Both the position numbers and the translations under genes were made by a program. Below, piece after piece: positions 8,722-16,884 of a DNA stretch of 51,284 nt. The notes below the pieces were generated by a model. That model had not been told where the DNA came from, ran no database searches, and saw only the letters and a program-made list of their open reading frames with translations. Every line of letters begins with the position of its first letter. The stretch's first letter is position 1. The stretch lies in the NCBI GenBank assembly GCA_023421505.1, contig JAEZTJ010000044.1, positions 1-51,284 of the forward strand. Reading direction: 5' to 3'. This DNA is from Bacillota bacterium. GTDB taxonomy: Bacteria > Bacillota > Clostridia > Lachnospirales > Lachnospiraceae.

Positions 8722-9786
8722 ATGAAAACAATGAGAGCACAAGTACTTACCAAACCATATCATTTTGAATTAAAAGAGGTTCCGGTACCGGAAATTACAG
8801 AAGATGAAGTATTAATCAAAATAAAATATTGTGGAATCTGCGGTTCCGACTGGGGCTCCTATACAGGCAAATATGCAGAGGAAGTAGCCTGTATCCCCTT
8901 AACGACAGGGCATGAATTTTTCGGGACAATCGAAAAATTAGGCGCTAATTCAAAGGGACTTAAGGTTGGCGACCGAGTGGCTGCAGATATCTGCAAGCCC
9001 TGTGGCACCTGCTATCACTGTCGCATTGGAGAACCGCTGCTTTGTACTGACTTTAAGCAGATCGGTATCCATTTAGACGGTGGGTTTGCAGAGTATGTTA
9101 AGGTTCCGTGGAAAAACGTGTATATTGTTCCCGACGAAGTATCCGATGAGAAGGCAGCCTTTGTTGAACCTTTAACAGCCTGCCTAAATGCATCTAAGAA
9201 AATGGACTGTAAGATAGCACGTAGTGTAGTAGTCATCGGCGCAGGACTTGGAATTATCCATGCAGCACTTGCAAAGGCACGCGGAGCGGCACCGGTTATT
9301 GTGATAGACGCAAATGCTGACAGACTTGCAATGGCTAAGGAAATGGTAGCGGATTATACCATCAACGTAAAGGAAGTGGATCCGGTAGAAGAGGTAATGA
9401 GATTAACCAACGGTGTTGGAGCAGACTATGTACTGGAGGCAGTCGGCAATTCTAAAACCTACGAGCAGGCTTTTAAGATGGTTCGTAAGGGCGGCAAGGT
9501 AGAAGCCTTTGGTATCTGTGCGGACGACGATTTTGCAAAGCTTGCTCCTGTGCAATTCGTACTCGAGGAAAAGAAGGTTAGCGGCAGCTGTGCAGGCATC
9601 GGCTATGACTGGGGAGATGCCATCCAGTTGTTAAAGTATAACCGCGTTGATCCTACTCCGTTAATCTCTATGATAGTTCCGCTTGAAGAGCTTGAACAGG
9701 CTTTGAATGAAATTAGAAAGAATCCGAAACTGATTAAGGTTTTGGTCAGCCCGGAAGTAAAAGAAAGAGTTATATTATATTCATAG
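8722..9786 (+). CDS. Zinc-dependent medium-chain alcohol/polyol dehydrogenase
   Basis: This 354-residue protein belongs to the sorbitol/threonine dehydrogenase branch of the MDR family. Catalytic zinc ligands are visible as Cys40 (CGICGSD) and His64-Glu65 (TTGHEFFG). The four structural-zinc cysteines are in CKPCGTCYHCRIGEPLLC (Cys94, 97, 100, 108). The Rossmann loop reads VVIGAGLGIIHAALA, close to the usual GAGPIG pattern. It should oxidise a polyol, or a secondary hydroxyl of a sugar, with NAD(P). The ATG at 8722 follows AAGGAG. It lies 16 bp after the isomerase and 33 bp before the permease gene. Its place between transporter and aldolase suggests an early oxidation step in the pathway. 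Confidence 0.9.
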   Translation: MKTMRAQVLTKPYHFELKEVPVPEITEDEVLIKIKYCGICGSDWGSYTGKYAEEVACIPLTTGHEFFGTIEKLGANSKGLKVGDRVAADICKPCGTCYHCRIGEPLLCTDFKQIGIHLDGGFAEYVKVPWKNVYIVPDEVSDEKAAFVEPLTACLNASKKMDCKIARSVVVIGAGLGIIHAALAKARGAAPVIVIDANADRLAMAKEMVADYTINVKEVDPVEEVMRLTNGVGADYVLEAVGNSKTYEQAFKMVRKGGKVEAFGICADDDFAKLAPVQFVLEEKKVSGSCAGIGYDWGDAIQLLKYNRVDPTPLISMIVPLEELEQALNEIRKNPKLIKVLVSPEVKERVILYS

Positions 9787-9819
9787 GAGAACAGCGAATG
9801 ACTGGTAGGAGGAATACAA

Positions 9820-10797
9820 ATGAGTAAAGCTAGTAATAACTCCGGGCTTGCAAGGAGAATTTTAAATAATCCGATCAGCGGACCTTATATTGCATTAGTA
9901 ATCTTATTTATAATAGCATCCATCGCTTCACCTGATATCTTTTTATCACTTACCAATATGTCAAATCTATTCAGACAGGCTTCTGTGGTAGGTGTGGTAA
10001 GTATCGGTATGACAGTGGTTCTGCTGGTTGCAGGTATCGATTTATCGGTAACCAGTGTTATGGCAATCAGCGCCTGCGTGTTCGCACATATGTCTGAAGC
10101 TTATGCAGACCGCGGTAATACAGGAATGCTACTTGGACAGGTATTATTGGTTCTGATCATTGGTCTAGTGATCGGATTTTTAAATGGTGTAATTATAGTA
10201 CTGAGAGATGTAGAACCTTTTATTATCACCTTGGGTACAGGCCAGGTATTAAGAGGTATTAACTATATATATACCAAAGGCTCACCGGGCGGTACAGTAA
10301 CAAAGTTCTGGGAAAATTTCGGCTCCAAATCTCTTGGCGGCATCATTCCCTTCTCAGTAATCCTTTATGCGTTTTTAATGGTCGTATTTATCGTATTACT
10401 ACATAAAACAGTTCCGGGGCGTCACATCTATGCAATTGGCAGTAATCCGGAGGCAGCAAGATTATCTGGAATTAAAGTAAAATCAAATAAAATCATGGCG
10501 TATGCGTTATGCGGATTAACAGCAGCCATCGCAGGTATTATGCTAGCAGCCAGAGTTCGTGTCGGTGAACCAAATGGCAGTAACGGTTATGATATGGATG
10601 CAATCGCAGCAGTTGTTATCGGCGGTACAGCAATGTCTGGAGGGCGTGGTTCTATTATCTGCACTCTGGCCGGTGTTATGATCATGGCTATTATGAATAA
10701 CATTCTTAACATTCTGGGAGCTGATCCCTATCTTCAGATAGTAATTAAAGGCTTAATTATACTAGTTGCAGTATTAATACAGAAGAAAAATAAATAA
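9820..10797 (+). CDS. Sugar ABC transporter permease (RbsC-like)
   Basis: This 325-residue integral membrane protein of the branched-chain/ribose permease family has about eight to ten hydrophobic segments. Family hallmarks include GMTVVLLVAGIDLSVTSVMA near residues 66-85, VEPFIITLGTGQVLRGI, and the late cytoplasmic loop GYDMDAIAAVVIGGTAMSGG, which contacts the ATPase. AGGAGG stands 7 nt before the ATG. It is the only permease of this type in the window, so it most likely works as a homodimer with the ATPase directly downstream and the lipoprotein at 6400-7413, and possibly with the second ATPase on the other strand. Confidence 0.92.
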   Translation: MSKASNNSGLARRILNNPISGPYIALVILFIIASIASPDIFLSLTNMSNLFRQASVVGVVSIGMTVVLLVAGIDLSVTSVMAISACVFAHMSEAYADRGNTGMLLGQVLLVLIIGLVIGFLNGVIIVLRDVEPFIITLGTGQVLRGINYIYTKGSPGGTVTKFWENFGSKSLGGIIPFSVILYAFLMVVFIVLLHKTVPGRHIYAIGSNPEAARLSGIKVKSNKIMAYALCGLTAAIAGIMLAARVRVGEPNGSNGYDMDAIAAVVIGGTAMSGGRGSIICTLAGVMIMAIMNNILNILGADPYLQIVIKGLIILVAVLIQKKNK

Positions 10798-10820
10798 TTA
10801 GTGCAAGGAAGGTGACGTAT

Positions 10821-12320
10821 GTGAGCGAGTATGCTTTAGAAATGCTTGGTATAACGAAAACTTTTTCGAAGGTAAAAGCATTAAATAACGCAAATCTTCG
10901 TGTAAAAAAAGGAGAAATTCATGCACTAATTGGTGAAAACGGAGCTGGTAAATCTACCTTAATGAAGGTGCTTTCCGGTGTTTATAAGGCGGATTCCGGA
11001 AGTATTAAGATTAACGGAGAAGCAGTGGATTTTAAAAATCCCCAGGAAGCAATCGATAAAGGAATATCCATAATTTATCAGGAGCTAAGCCTGGTACCGG
11101 ATTTGAATGCCATACAAAATGTAATGCTGGGGCATGAATTACATAAATGCAAGGTAATTAATAAGAAGCAGGAAGAGGAATTTGCCGGTAAGTATCTTGA
11201 TTATGTAAGCCGCGGGTCACTAACGAACTATCACACCCCGGTTCGTAACTTAAGTGTAGCATTCCAGCAAATGATTGATATTGCAAAATCCTTATCCCAT
11301 AAATCCCAGATTATCGTTATGGATGAGCCAACGGATAGTTTAACCAGGAAGGAAATTGAAATTCTTTTTCAGATTGTCAGAAAGCTGAAGGAGGATGGTA
11401 TCACGGTTATTTATATTTCCCATCGTCTGGAGGAGCTCTTTGAATTATGTGACCGAGTTACTGTCCTGCGTGACGGAGAATATATCGAGGATAGGGATAT
11501 TAAAGAGATAGACAAGGACTGGCTGATCAGCAAAATGATCGGTAGAGATTTAAAGGATACCTTTCCGCCAAGAGACCGAGTATATTCTGAAGAGGTGGTA
11601 CTTGAAGCAGAGAGCTTAACGGCAGACCGTTTTAAAGAGGTATCCTTCAAACTCAAAAAGGGAGAAATCCTAGGTATAACAGGGCTTGTCGGAGCGGGCA
11701 GATCAGAGGTGCTCCGTGCCATCTTTGGAGCAGATAAATTAAAATCCGGCAAGGTTAGACTATTTGGGAAAGAGGTAGTGGTAAACCACCCGAATAAAGC
11801 AGTAAAGAGTGGTATGGGCTTTGCACTTGAGGATCGAAAATCACAGGGACTATTCCTTACACAGGATATTTGCAAGAATATTACAATTTCGTCGCTTAAT
11901 AAGATATCAAAAAAGGGCTTTATCAGCTCTGAAAAGGAAAAAACACTTGCTAAAAAGCATTTTGATGAGATGAAGGTGGTTTCTCCGGATATCTATAAGC
12001 TGTGTAAATTCCTCTCTGGTGGCAATCAACAGAAGGTTGTGCTGGCAAAATGGCTTGCTACCGATTGCAAAATACTTTTTTTAGATGAGCCCACCAGAGG
12101 AATTGATGTCGGTGCCAAGTATGAAATATATATGATTATGAATAAGCTGGTTCAGCGTGGTGTGAGTATAATCATGATTTCCTCCGAAATGCCTGAGGTT
12201 ATTGCTATGTCAGACAGAATCCTTGTGATGTATGAAGGAATCGTAAGCGGAGAATTATCTTATAAAGAGTTTAAGGAAGATAAAATCATGAAGTTAGCCA
12301 GCGGTGAAAAACTAAACTAG
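10821..12320 (+). CDS. Sugar ABC transporter ATP-binding protein (RbsA-like, canonical copy)
   Basis: This 499-residue tandem ATPase has domain 1 with Walker A GENGAGKST, signature LSVAFQQM and Walker B IIVMDEPTDSLT. Domain 2 has the degenerate Walker A GLVGAGRSE typical of RbsA, signature LSGGNQQKVVLAKWL and ILFLDEPTRGID. The GTG at 10821 is chosen because AAGGAAGG lies 8 nt upstream; a GTG at 10812 falls inside that site. It is 12 bp from the next gene (the OYE homologue). It energises uptake through the adjacent permease. Its closer match to consensus makes it the main ATPase of the importer, in contrast to the divergent copy at 3877-5331. Confidence 0.92.
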   Translation: MSEYALEMLGITKTFSKVKALNNANLRVKKGEIHALIGENGAGKSTLMKVLSGVYKADSGSIKINGEAVDFKNPQEAIDKGISIIYQELSLVPDLNAIQNVMLGHELHKCKVINKKQEEEFAGKYLDYVSRGSLTNYHTPVRNLSVAFQQMIDIAKSLSHKSQIIVMDEPTDSLTRKEIEILFQIVRKLKEDGITVIYISHRLEELFELCDRVTVLRDGEYIEDRDIKEIDKDWLISKMIGRDLKDTFPPRDRVYSEEVVLEAESLTADRFKEVSFKLKKGEILGITGLVGAGRSEVLRAIFGADKLKSGKVRLFGKEVVVNHPNKAVKSGMGFALEDRKSQGLFLTQDICKNITISSLNKISKKGFISSEKEKTLAKKHFDEMKVVSPDIYKLCKFLSGGNQQKVVLAKWLATDCKILFLDEPTRGIDVGAKYEIYMIMNKLVQRGVSIIMISSEMPEVIAMSDRILVMYEGIVSGELSYKEFKEDKIMKLASGEKLN

Positions 12321-12332
12321 AGGAGGTTTTGC

Positions 12333-13577
12333 ATGGATTATAAGGAAACACTGCTACAGCCAATTATGATTGGGAATAGAAAATGTGAAAATCGTTTTTT
12401 CGCACAATCAATGGAGTGTGTAGATTCAGATTTGGAAGGTAACCCTACAGAGCTTACCTATAAGAGATATGAAAACCTTTTCAAAGGAAATTTTGGATTA
12501 GTGGATTTAGAGGCGATTACGGTTACTAATGAGAGCCGTGCAAGAAAGACTCAGCTGGAGATTATGCCCCGCAATGAGAAGGCACTTGAGAAATTTATCA
12601 GAAGATTAAAGGAAGTTAATCCAAATGTATTAATTGTATTTCAGTTAACGCATGCCGGTGAAATCAGTGAGCCGGAGTTCTCAAGAAGAGTTACCGTTAA
12701 GCAGATGCACGGTCTGGAAGGGGATTTACTCACAGAAGAAGAAGTCGAGCATATCATGCAGCAGTTCGAGCTGGCAGCAAAGATTACACAAAGTGTCGGT
12801 GCAGACGGTGTGGATATGAAATTATGCCACGGCTACTTAGGCTCCCAGATATTAAGACCATACAACGACCGTAAATGGAAATACGGCGGCTCCTGGGAAA
12901 ACCGTTCAAGCTTTGCTTATGATTTGTTGGAACGAATCAAAAAGGCTACCAATTATGATAAGGATTTCTTAATTGGTTCAAAAATGTCTATGTGGGAGGG
13001 CTTCCCGGGCGGCTGCGGTTCTGCAGGACCTGACTCACCGCTCCTGGATATGACAGAACCGATCGACTTAATTAAGGGACTTGAGGAACGCGGGGCACAG
13101 TATTTTATAGAATCTCTTGGTAATGTTCACTCCAGTATGGCTTATATGGAAGCAATTCAAGATGAGCCTTATTTATCCTATCTGCATTTTTATTTTGCTA
13201 ATCTGATGAAGCAGAATTTGAAGAAGGAAACGGTTGTAATCGGTTCCCACTTCTCCTCCTTCAGAGGGAAAAAGAATAAGCTGCTTTCTGTTGATCCGGC
13301 AAAATCCTCCTTATTTGCAATGGGCAGCCGTTGTATTCAGGACGGTATGATGGATATGGTGGGTCTTGGAAGACAATCCTTTGCTGATCCACTCACTCCG
13401 CTTAAGCTGCAGGAGGGCAGAGAGGATGAAATCAAGTACTGTACGCAGTGTATGAACTGTGAGGAATTAATGATCCGCCAGCAGCCGGTAGGCTGCGTTG
13501 CTTACAACAGACAATATACGGAGCTTTTCAAGGAAATCAGAAAGACCTTTGGTAAGTTGACAGAATTGCATACTTAA
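12333..13577 (+). CDS. Old-yellow-enzyme family NADH:flavin oxidoreductase with KxxH site and Cys cluster
   Basis: This 414-residue FMN-type TIM barrel (N-terminal LQPIMIGNRKCENRFFAQSM, then VFQLTHAGEIS and RPYNDRKWKYGGSWENR) is of the OYE family. Two things are odd. The usual active-site pair HxxH/HxxN (as in HGAHGYL) reads KLCHGYL, so the first His is Lys. After the barrel it carries CTQCMNCEELMIRQQPVGC, a CX2CX2CX11C cluster like the [4Fe-4S] site of trimethylamine dehydrogenase and 2,4-dienoyl-CoA reductase, but the protein ends soon after and lacks their FAD/NAD(P)H domain. It lies in the sugar operon with AGGAGG before its ATG. It may reduce an unsaturated keto-sugar intermediate; this is inference. 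Confidence 0.8.
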   Translation: MDYKETLLQPIMIGNRKCENRFFAQSMECVDSDLEGNPTELTYKRYENLFKGNFGLVDLEAITVTNESRARKTQLEIMPRNEKALEKFIRRLKEVNPNVLIVFQLTHAGEISEPEFSRRVTVKQMHGLEGDLLTEEEVEHIMQQFELAAKITQSVGADGVDMKLCHGYLGSQILRPYNDRKWKYGGSWENRSSFAYDLLERIKKATNYDKDFLIGSKMSMWEGFPGGCGSAGPDSPLLDMTEPIDLIKGLEERGAQYFIESLGNVHSSMAYMEAIQDEPYLSYLHFYFANLMKQNLKKETVVIGSHFSSFRGKKNKLLSVDPAKSSLFAMGSRCIQDGMMDMVGLGRQSFADPLTPLKLQEGREDEIKYCTQCMNCEELMIRQQPVGCVAYNRQYTELFKEIRKTFGKLTELHT

Positions 13578-13628
13578 TCTGAATAAGCTTCAGAAAATAA
13601 TAATTTTTATTAAGAAAGGTGACTACAG

Positions 13629-14357
13629 ATGAAAGAGAACAGAAAACAAGTTTTGACAGTAAAAGACATAGCTTATATGATGGACCCCAGTGTATTAAAG
13701 CTGGATACCTCCTATGAGGATTTATATGCATTAGTTGATGCATGTAAAAAATACGATTTTGGCTCCTGCTTTGCATGGCCGGCATACTATCCATTATTAA
13801 GCAAGCTTCTTAAAGATACAAATACAGCCTTTGGTACCTCCTTAAGCTTCCCCTCCGGACAGGAAGCAACTCATACAAAGGTACAGCAGGCAGAATGGTT
13901 TATGACAATGAATCCGGCAGAAGTAGATATGGTGATGAATGTGGGCTGGTTAAAATCAAAGAGATATGACGAGGTTCTTGAAGACATCAAGGCAGTACGT
14001 GAGGCTACAGTGGGTTCCTCCTTAAAGGTTATTATTGAGGCAATGATCCTAACGGACGAAGAAATCGAAAAAGCCTGTGAATTATCCATTCAGGGCGGAG
14101 CGGATTATGTTAAGTCCGGTACAGGCTTCTCAAGCAATCCTACAACAATTCATCATGTTCAGGTTATGCATAAGGCGATTGCAGGCAGAGCAAAATTAAA
14201 GGTAGCCGGTGGAGTAAGATCTCTGGATACATTATTAAAGATGTATAAAGCCGGAGCAGACCGTTTTGGTATCGGTTTAAGCTCAGCAATTTCTATCATT
14301 GAAGATGCGATTGCGATTGGACATGATATTGACATTAACACAATAACACTTGATTAA
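13629..14357 (+). CDS. DeoC-family class I aldolase (deoxyribose-phosphate aldolase-like)
   Basis: This 242-residue protein has the DeoC TIM barrel. The Schiff-base lysine is in YVKSGTGF (Lys162), the catalytic Asp in EVDMVMNVG (Asp100), and the second Lys in LKVAGGVRSL (Lys191), matching Asp102, Lys167 and Lys201 of the E. coli enzyme. The substrate-pocket segment near residues 44-54 (FGSCFAWPAYY) differs from the usual VCVNP-type strand, so the substrate may not be deoxyribose 5-phosphate. It is the last gene of the rightward unit, followed by a hairpin terminator. In the pathway it would cleave the phosphorylated product of the kinase to glyceraldehyde 3-phosphate plus an aldehyde. Confidence 0.85.
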   Translation: MKENRKQVLTVKDIAYMMDPSVLKLDTSYEDLYALVDACKKYDFGSCFAWPAYYPLLSKLLKDTNTAFGTSLSFPSGQEATHTKVQQAEWFMTMNPAEVDMVMNVGWLKSKRYDEVLEDIKAVREATVGSSLKVIIEAMILTDEEIEKACELSIQGGADYVKSGTGFSSNPTTIHHVQVMHKAIAGRAKLKVAGGVRSLDTLLKMYKAGADRFGIGLSSAISIIEDAIAIGHDIDINTITLD

Positions 14358-14382
14358 TTGTTATAAATTCAGACTAAGTATG

Positions 14383-14423
14383 AATCGGCAGCCTTTTCCT
14401 TTATATCGAAAAGACTGCCGATT
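14383..14423 (+). terminator. Hairpin terminator after the sugar operon
   Basis: The arms AATCGGCAG and CTGCCGATT, continued by CTTTTC/GAAAAG after one mismatch, give a strong stem 25 bases after the aldolase stop. Only a weak T tract (TTGTTATTG) follows. Confidence 0.65.
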
Positions 14424-14490
14424 TGTTATTGTATAACTTTATTGTATAAGGAAAAATTATCGTATTGTTATTTTTATTATAAAAAAGGTA

Positions 14491-14519
14491 TTGACTAAGG
14501 AAGGGAATCGTGCTATCTT
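14491..14519 (+). promoter_or_regulatory. Promoter and long leader of the amino acid transporter operon
   Basis: TTGACT (14491-14496), a 17-nt spacer and TATCTT (14514-14519) form a good promoter. It predicts a leader of about 155 nt before the ATG at 14680. The leader holds a GCTCC/GGAGC hairpin (about 14572-14598) followed by GAAGGA. It does not match the S-box, T-box, lysine or glycine riboswitch patterns I know. The remainder of 14358-14679 is the upstream terminator. Confidence 0.65.
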
Positions 14520-14679
14520 TAATTCACACTAAACATATATGAATAATATATATTTATTAAGACGAGGTTAGAGCTCCCATATTTATGAGGATTGGAGCGA
14601 AGGAATATATAACTAGCATGCATACATTTAAGAAATCTAAGTAGTTTCGCGATTTAATCTTTGCAGGAAAGAGGAAAAG

Positions 14680-15339
14680 ATGGATATTGAATTTATAAAG
14701 CAATACATACCGCTATATATTGATGCAGCGAAGCTAACGCTTAGTATTGGCTTCAAAGGGATTTTATTATCAGTTATTTTGGGATTAATTTGCAGTCTCA
14801 TCAGATATTTTAAAATACCGGTACTTCGACGAATAGTCGGAGGTTATATTGAGTTATCAAGAAACACACCTTTGCTGATTCAATTATTTTTCTTATACTT
14901 CGGACTTCCAAAGGTTGGAGTGGTACTTAGTGCTGAGACTTGTGCCCTAATAGGACTTACTTTTCTTGGAGGAAGCTACATGGCAGAGGCCTTTCGAAGC
15001 GGCTTTGATTCAATCTCAAGTATTCAGATTGAATCAGGACTCAGTATAGGGCTTACACCTTTTAAGGTATTTTATCACATTGTATTACCACAGGCGATAT
15101 CAGTATCCGTTCCCGCCTTCAGCGCAAATGTTATATTTTTAATTAAAGAAACGTCCGTTTTCAGTGCAGTGGCCTTGGCAGATTTAATGTTTGTCGCAAA
15201 GGATTTGATCGGTCTTTATTATAAGACGGATGAAGCACTGTTCATGCTGGTAGTTGCTTATTTTATCATTTTATTACCGATATCGGTGGTTTTCAGAATA
15301 ATAGAGAAGAGGGTAAGGTATGCGGGATTTGGGAATTAA
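14680..15339 (+). CDS. Polar amino acid ABC transporter permease 1 (HisM/GlnP family)
   Basis: This 219-residue membrane protein has about five hydrophobic segments. The family's cytoplasmic coupling motif appears as GGSYMAEAFRSGFDSISSIQIESGLSIGL (split here: GGSYMAEAFRSG, then QIESGLSIGLT), as in EAA-loop permeases of the glutamine/histidine type. The stretch IELSRNTPLLIQLFFLYFGL near residue 57 is also typical. The ribosome binding site is AGGAAAGAGG. Its 3' end overlaps the second permease by 20 bp. It should form a heterodimer with that protein. The CjaA-like binding protein at the end of the operon suggests cysteine or a related amino acid as cargo. Confidence 0.9.
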   Translation: MDIEFIKQYIPLYIDAAKLTLSIGFKGILLSVILGLICSLIRYFKIPVLRRIVGGYIELSRNTPLLIQLFFLYFGLPKVGVVLSAETCALIGLTFLGGSYMAEAFRSGFDSISSIQIESGLSIGLTPFKVFYHIVLPQAISVSVPAFSANVIFLIKETSVFSAVALADLMFVAKDLIGLYYKTDEALFMLVVAYFIILLPISVVFRIIEKRVRYAGFGN

Positions 15340-15997
15340 TATTCTTTTTCAGGGAAGAAATTTTATCAGATTATTAGAAGGCTTATGGGTTACGGTGAGT
15401 ATTTCGCTAATCTCGGTGGTGATTTCCATATTGTTCGGAATTATCCTGGGGATGGTTATGACTTTAAAAAATCCGGTAACAAAAGCGATAACTTGGTTTT
15501 ATATGGAATTCATTCGTATTATGCCTCAGCTGGTACTGCTTTTTATTGTATATTTTGGAGTAACAAAGACCCTTCATATTAATCTGTCCGGTGAGGTATC
15601 TGCAATAATAGTATTTGTTATGTGGGGAACTGCTGAAATGGGTGATCTGGTAAGAGGAGCGCTAATCTCCATTCCAAAGCATCAATATGAAAGTGGTAAA
15701 GCAATAGGTTTAACTGGATTTCAGATATTTCTTTCTATTATCCTGCCACAGACGCTACGAAGATTACTTCCTTTAGCGATTAACCTTGTTACCAGAATGA
15801 TTAAAACTACCTCCTTGATTGTATTAATCGGTGTAGTTGAGGTAGTAAAAGTAGGTCAGCAGATCATAGAAGCATCAAGACTTACTACCCCATCCGCATC
15901 CCTATGGATCTATGGAGTGATATTCTTCCTTTATTTTATCGTATGTTATCCGATATCGAGGCTTTCCGCAAAGCTTGAGAAAAAATGGGCTGCTTAA
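15320..15997 (+). CDS. Polar amino acid ABC transporter permease 2
   Basis: This 225-residue permease of the same HisM/GlnP family has MEFIRIMPQLVLLFIVYFGV in the first half, MWGTAEMGDLVRGALISIPK and ESGKAIGLTGFQIFLSIILPQ as the coupling loop, and several hydrophobic helices. It starts with an ATG 20 bp inside the upstream permease gene, which suggests translational coupling and equal production of both subunits. It is likely the heterodimer partner of the 14680-15339 product. Confidence 0.9.
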   Translation: MRDLGINILFQGRNFIRLLEGLWVTVSISLISVVISILFGIILGMVMTLKNPVTKAITWFYMEFIRIMPQLVLLFIVYFGVTKTLHINLSGEVSAIIVFVMWGTAEMGDLVRGALISIPKHQYESGKAIGLTGFQIFLSIILPQTLRRLLPLAINLVTRMIKTTSLIVLIGVVEVVKVGQQIIEASRLTTPSASLWIYGVIFFLYFIVCYPISRLSAKLEKKWAA

Positions 15998-16082
15998 ATA
16001 AAAGGCTTAAAACGGCGAAAAGAGGCCTTAATGACAATAGTTAATATGAAAAATAGCTGTATAGGAAAGGTAAGTGTTCGAT

Positions 16083-16853
16083 ATGAAATCAACAGAGAAG
16101 ATATTAGAAATAAAACAGCTTAAGAAAAGCTTCGAGACTACGGTGGTTTTAGAGGATATTTCCTTAGATATTCATAAAGGTGAAGTGGTAGTAATACTTG
16201 GACCCTCCGGCTGTGGCAAGAGCACCTTACTACGGTGTATCAATGGTCTTGAAAGCATTCAAAACGGTGAAATACTTCTGGAAGGAGAAAAGATAAGTAA
16301 CCAGAAGAAAAGGATGCATCTGGTGAGACAGAAAATAGGAATGGTTTTTCAGAGCTATGATTTATTTCCGCATATGACAATTCTTGATAATATTTTACTT
16401 GGACCGAGGAAAGCGCAGAAGAGAAATAAGGAAGAGGTTAAGAAAGAGGCAGAGGAGCTCTTAAAAAGAGTGGGACTTTATGAGAAAAGAAAGTCTTATC
16501 CAAGACAATTGTCCGGTGGACAGAAGCAGAGAGCAGCGATTGTAAGGGCGCTGTGTATGCGCCCTAAGATCATGCTGTTTGATGAAGTGACGGCAGCGTT
16601 AGATCCTGAGATGGTTCGAGAGGTTTTGGATGTTATGCTTAAGTTAGCCAAAGAAGGCAGCACCATGGTTATAGTCACACATGAAATGCAATTTGCAAGA
16701 GCAATTGCCGATCGCATTATCTTTCTCGATGAAGGTAAGCTAGTTGAAGAAAATGAACCGGGGGCTTTCTTTACCAGCCCAAAGACTGAAAGAGCAAAAC
16801 AATTTTTAAATATCTTTGATTTTGAAGCCGTAAATAACGGTTCAAATAAATAA
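16083..16853 (+). CDS. Amino acid ABC transporter ATP-binding protein (GlnQ/HisP-like)
   Basis: This 256-residue ATPase has Walker A GPSGCGKST, Q-loop MVFQSYDLFPHMT, signature LSGGQKQRAAIVRAL, Walker B IMLFDEVTAALDPE and the switch His in VTHEMQFA. DEV-TAALDPE is typical of the polar amino acid subfamily. The ATG at 16083 is preferred; a GTG at 16074 lies only 3 nt from AGGAAAGG. The ATPase powers the two permeases upstream. It lies 31 bp before the binding-protein gene. Confidence 0.93.
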   Translation: MKSTEKILEIKQLKKSFETTVVLEDISLDIHKGEVVVILGPSGCGKSTLLRCINGLESIQNGEILLEGEKISNQKKRMHLVRQKIGMVFQSYDLFPHMTILDNILLGPRKAQKRNKEEVKKEAEELLKRVGLYEKRKSYPRQLSGGQKQRAAIVRALCMRPKIMLFDEVTAALDPEMVREVLDVMLKLAKEGSTMVIVTHEMQFARAIADRIIFLDEGKLVEENEPGAFFTSPKTERAKQFLNIFDFEAVNNGSNK

Positions 16854-16884
16854 TATGGGTAGTCCCAGAGAGAGAGGAATATTT

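Noticed and set aside
2333..14357. Sugar cluster as an AI-2 (lsr) system, because of an FGGY kinase, RbsA-type ATPases and an aldolase
   Set aside because: The regulator is DeoR-type and not LsrR/SorC-type, the aldolase is DeoC-type and not LsrF, there is a single permease, and LsrG is absent.
14520..14679. Lysine, SAM or T-box riboswitch before the amino acid transporter
   Set aside because: The diagnostic conserved blocks of these classes are not present; only a small hairpin and GAAGGA are seen.
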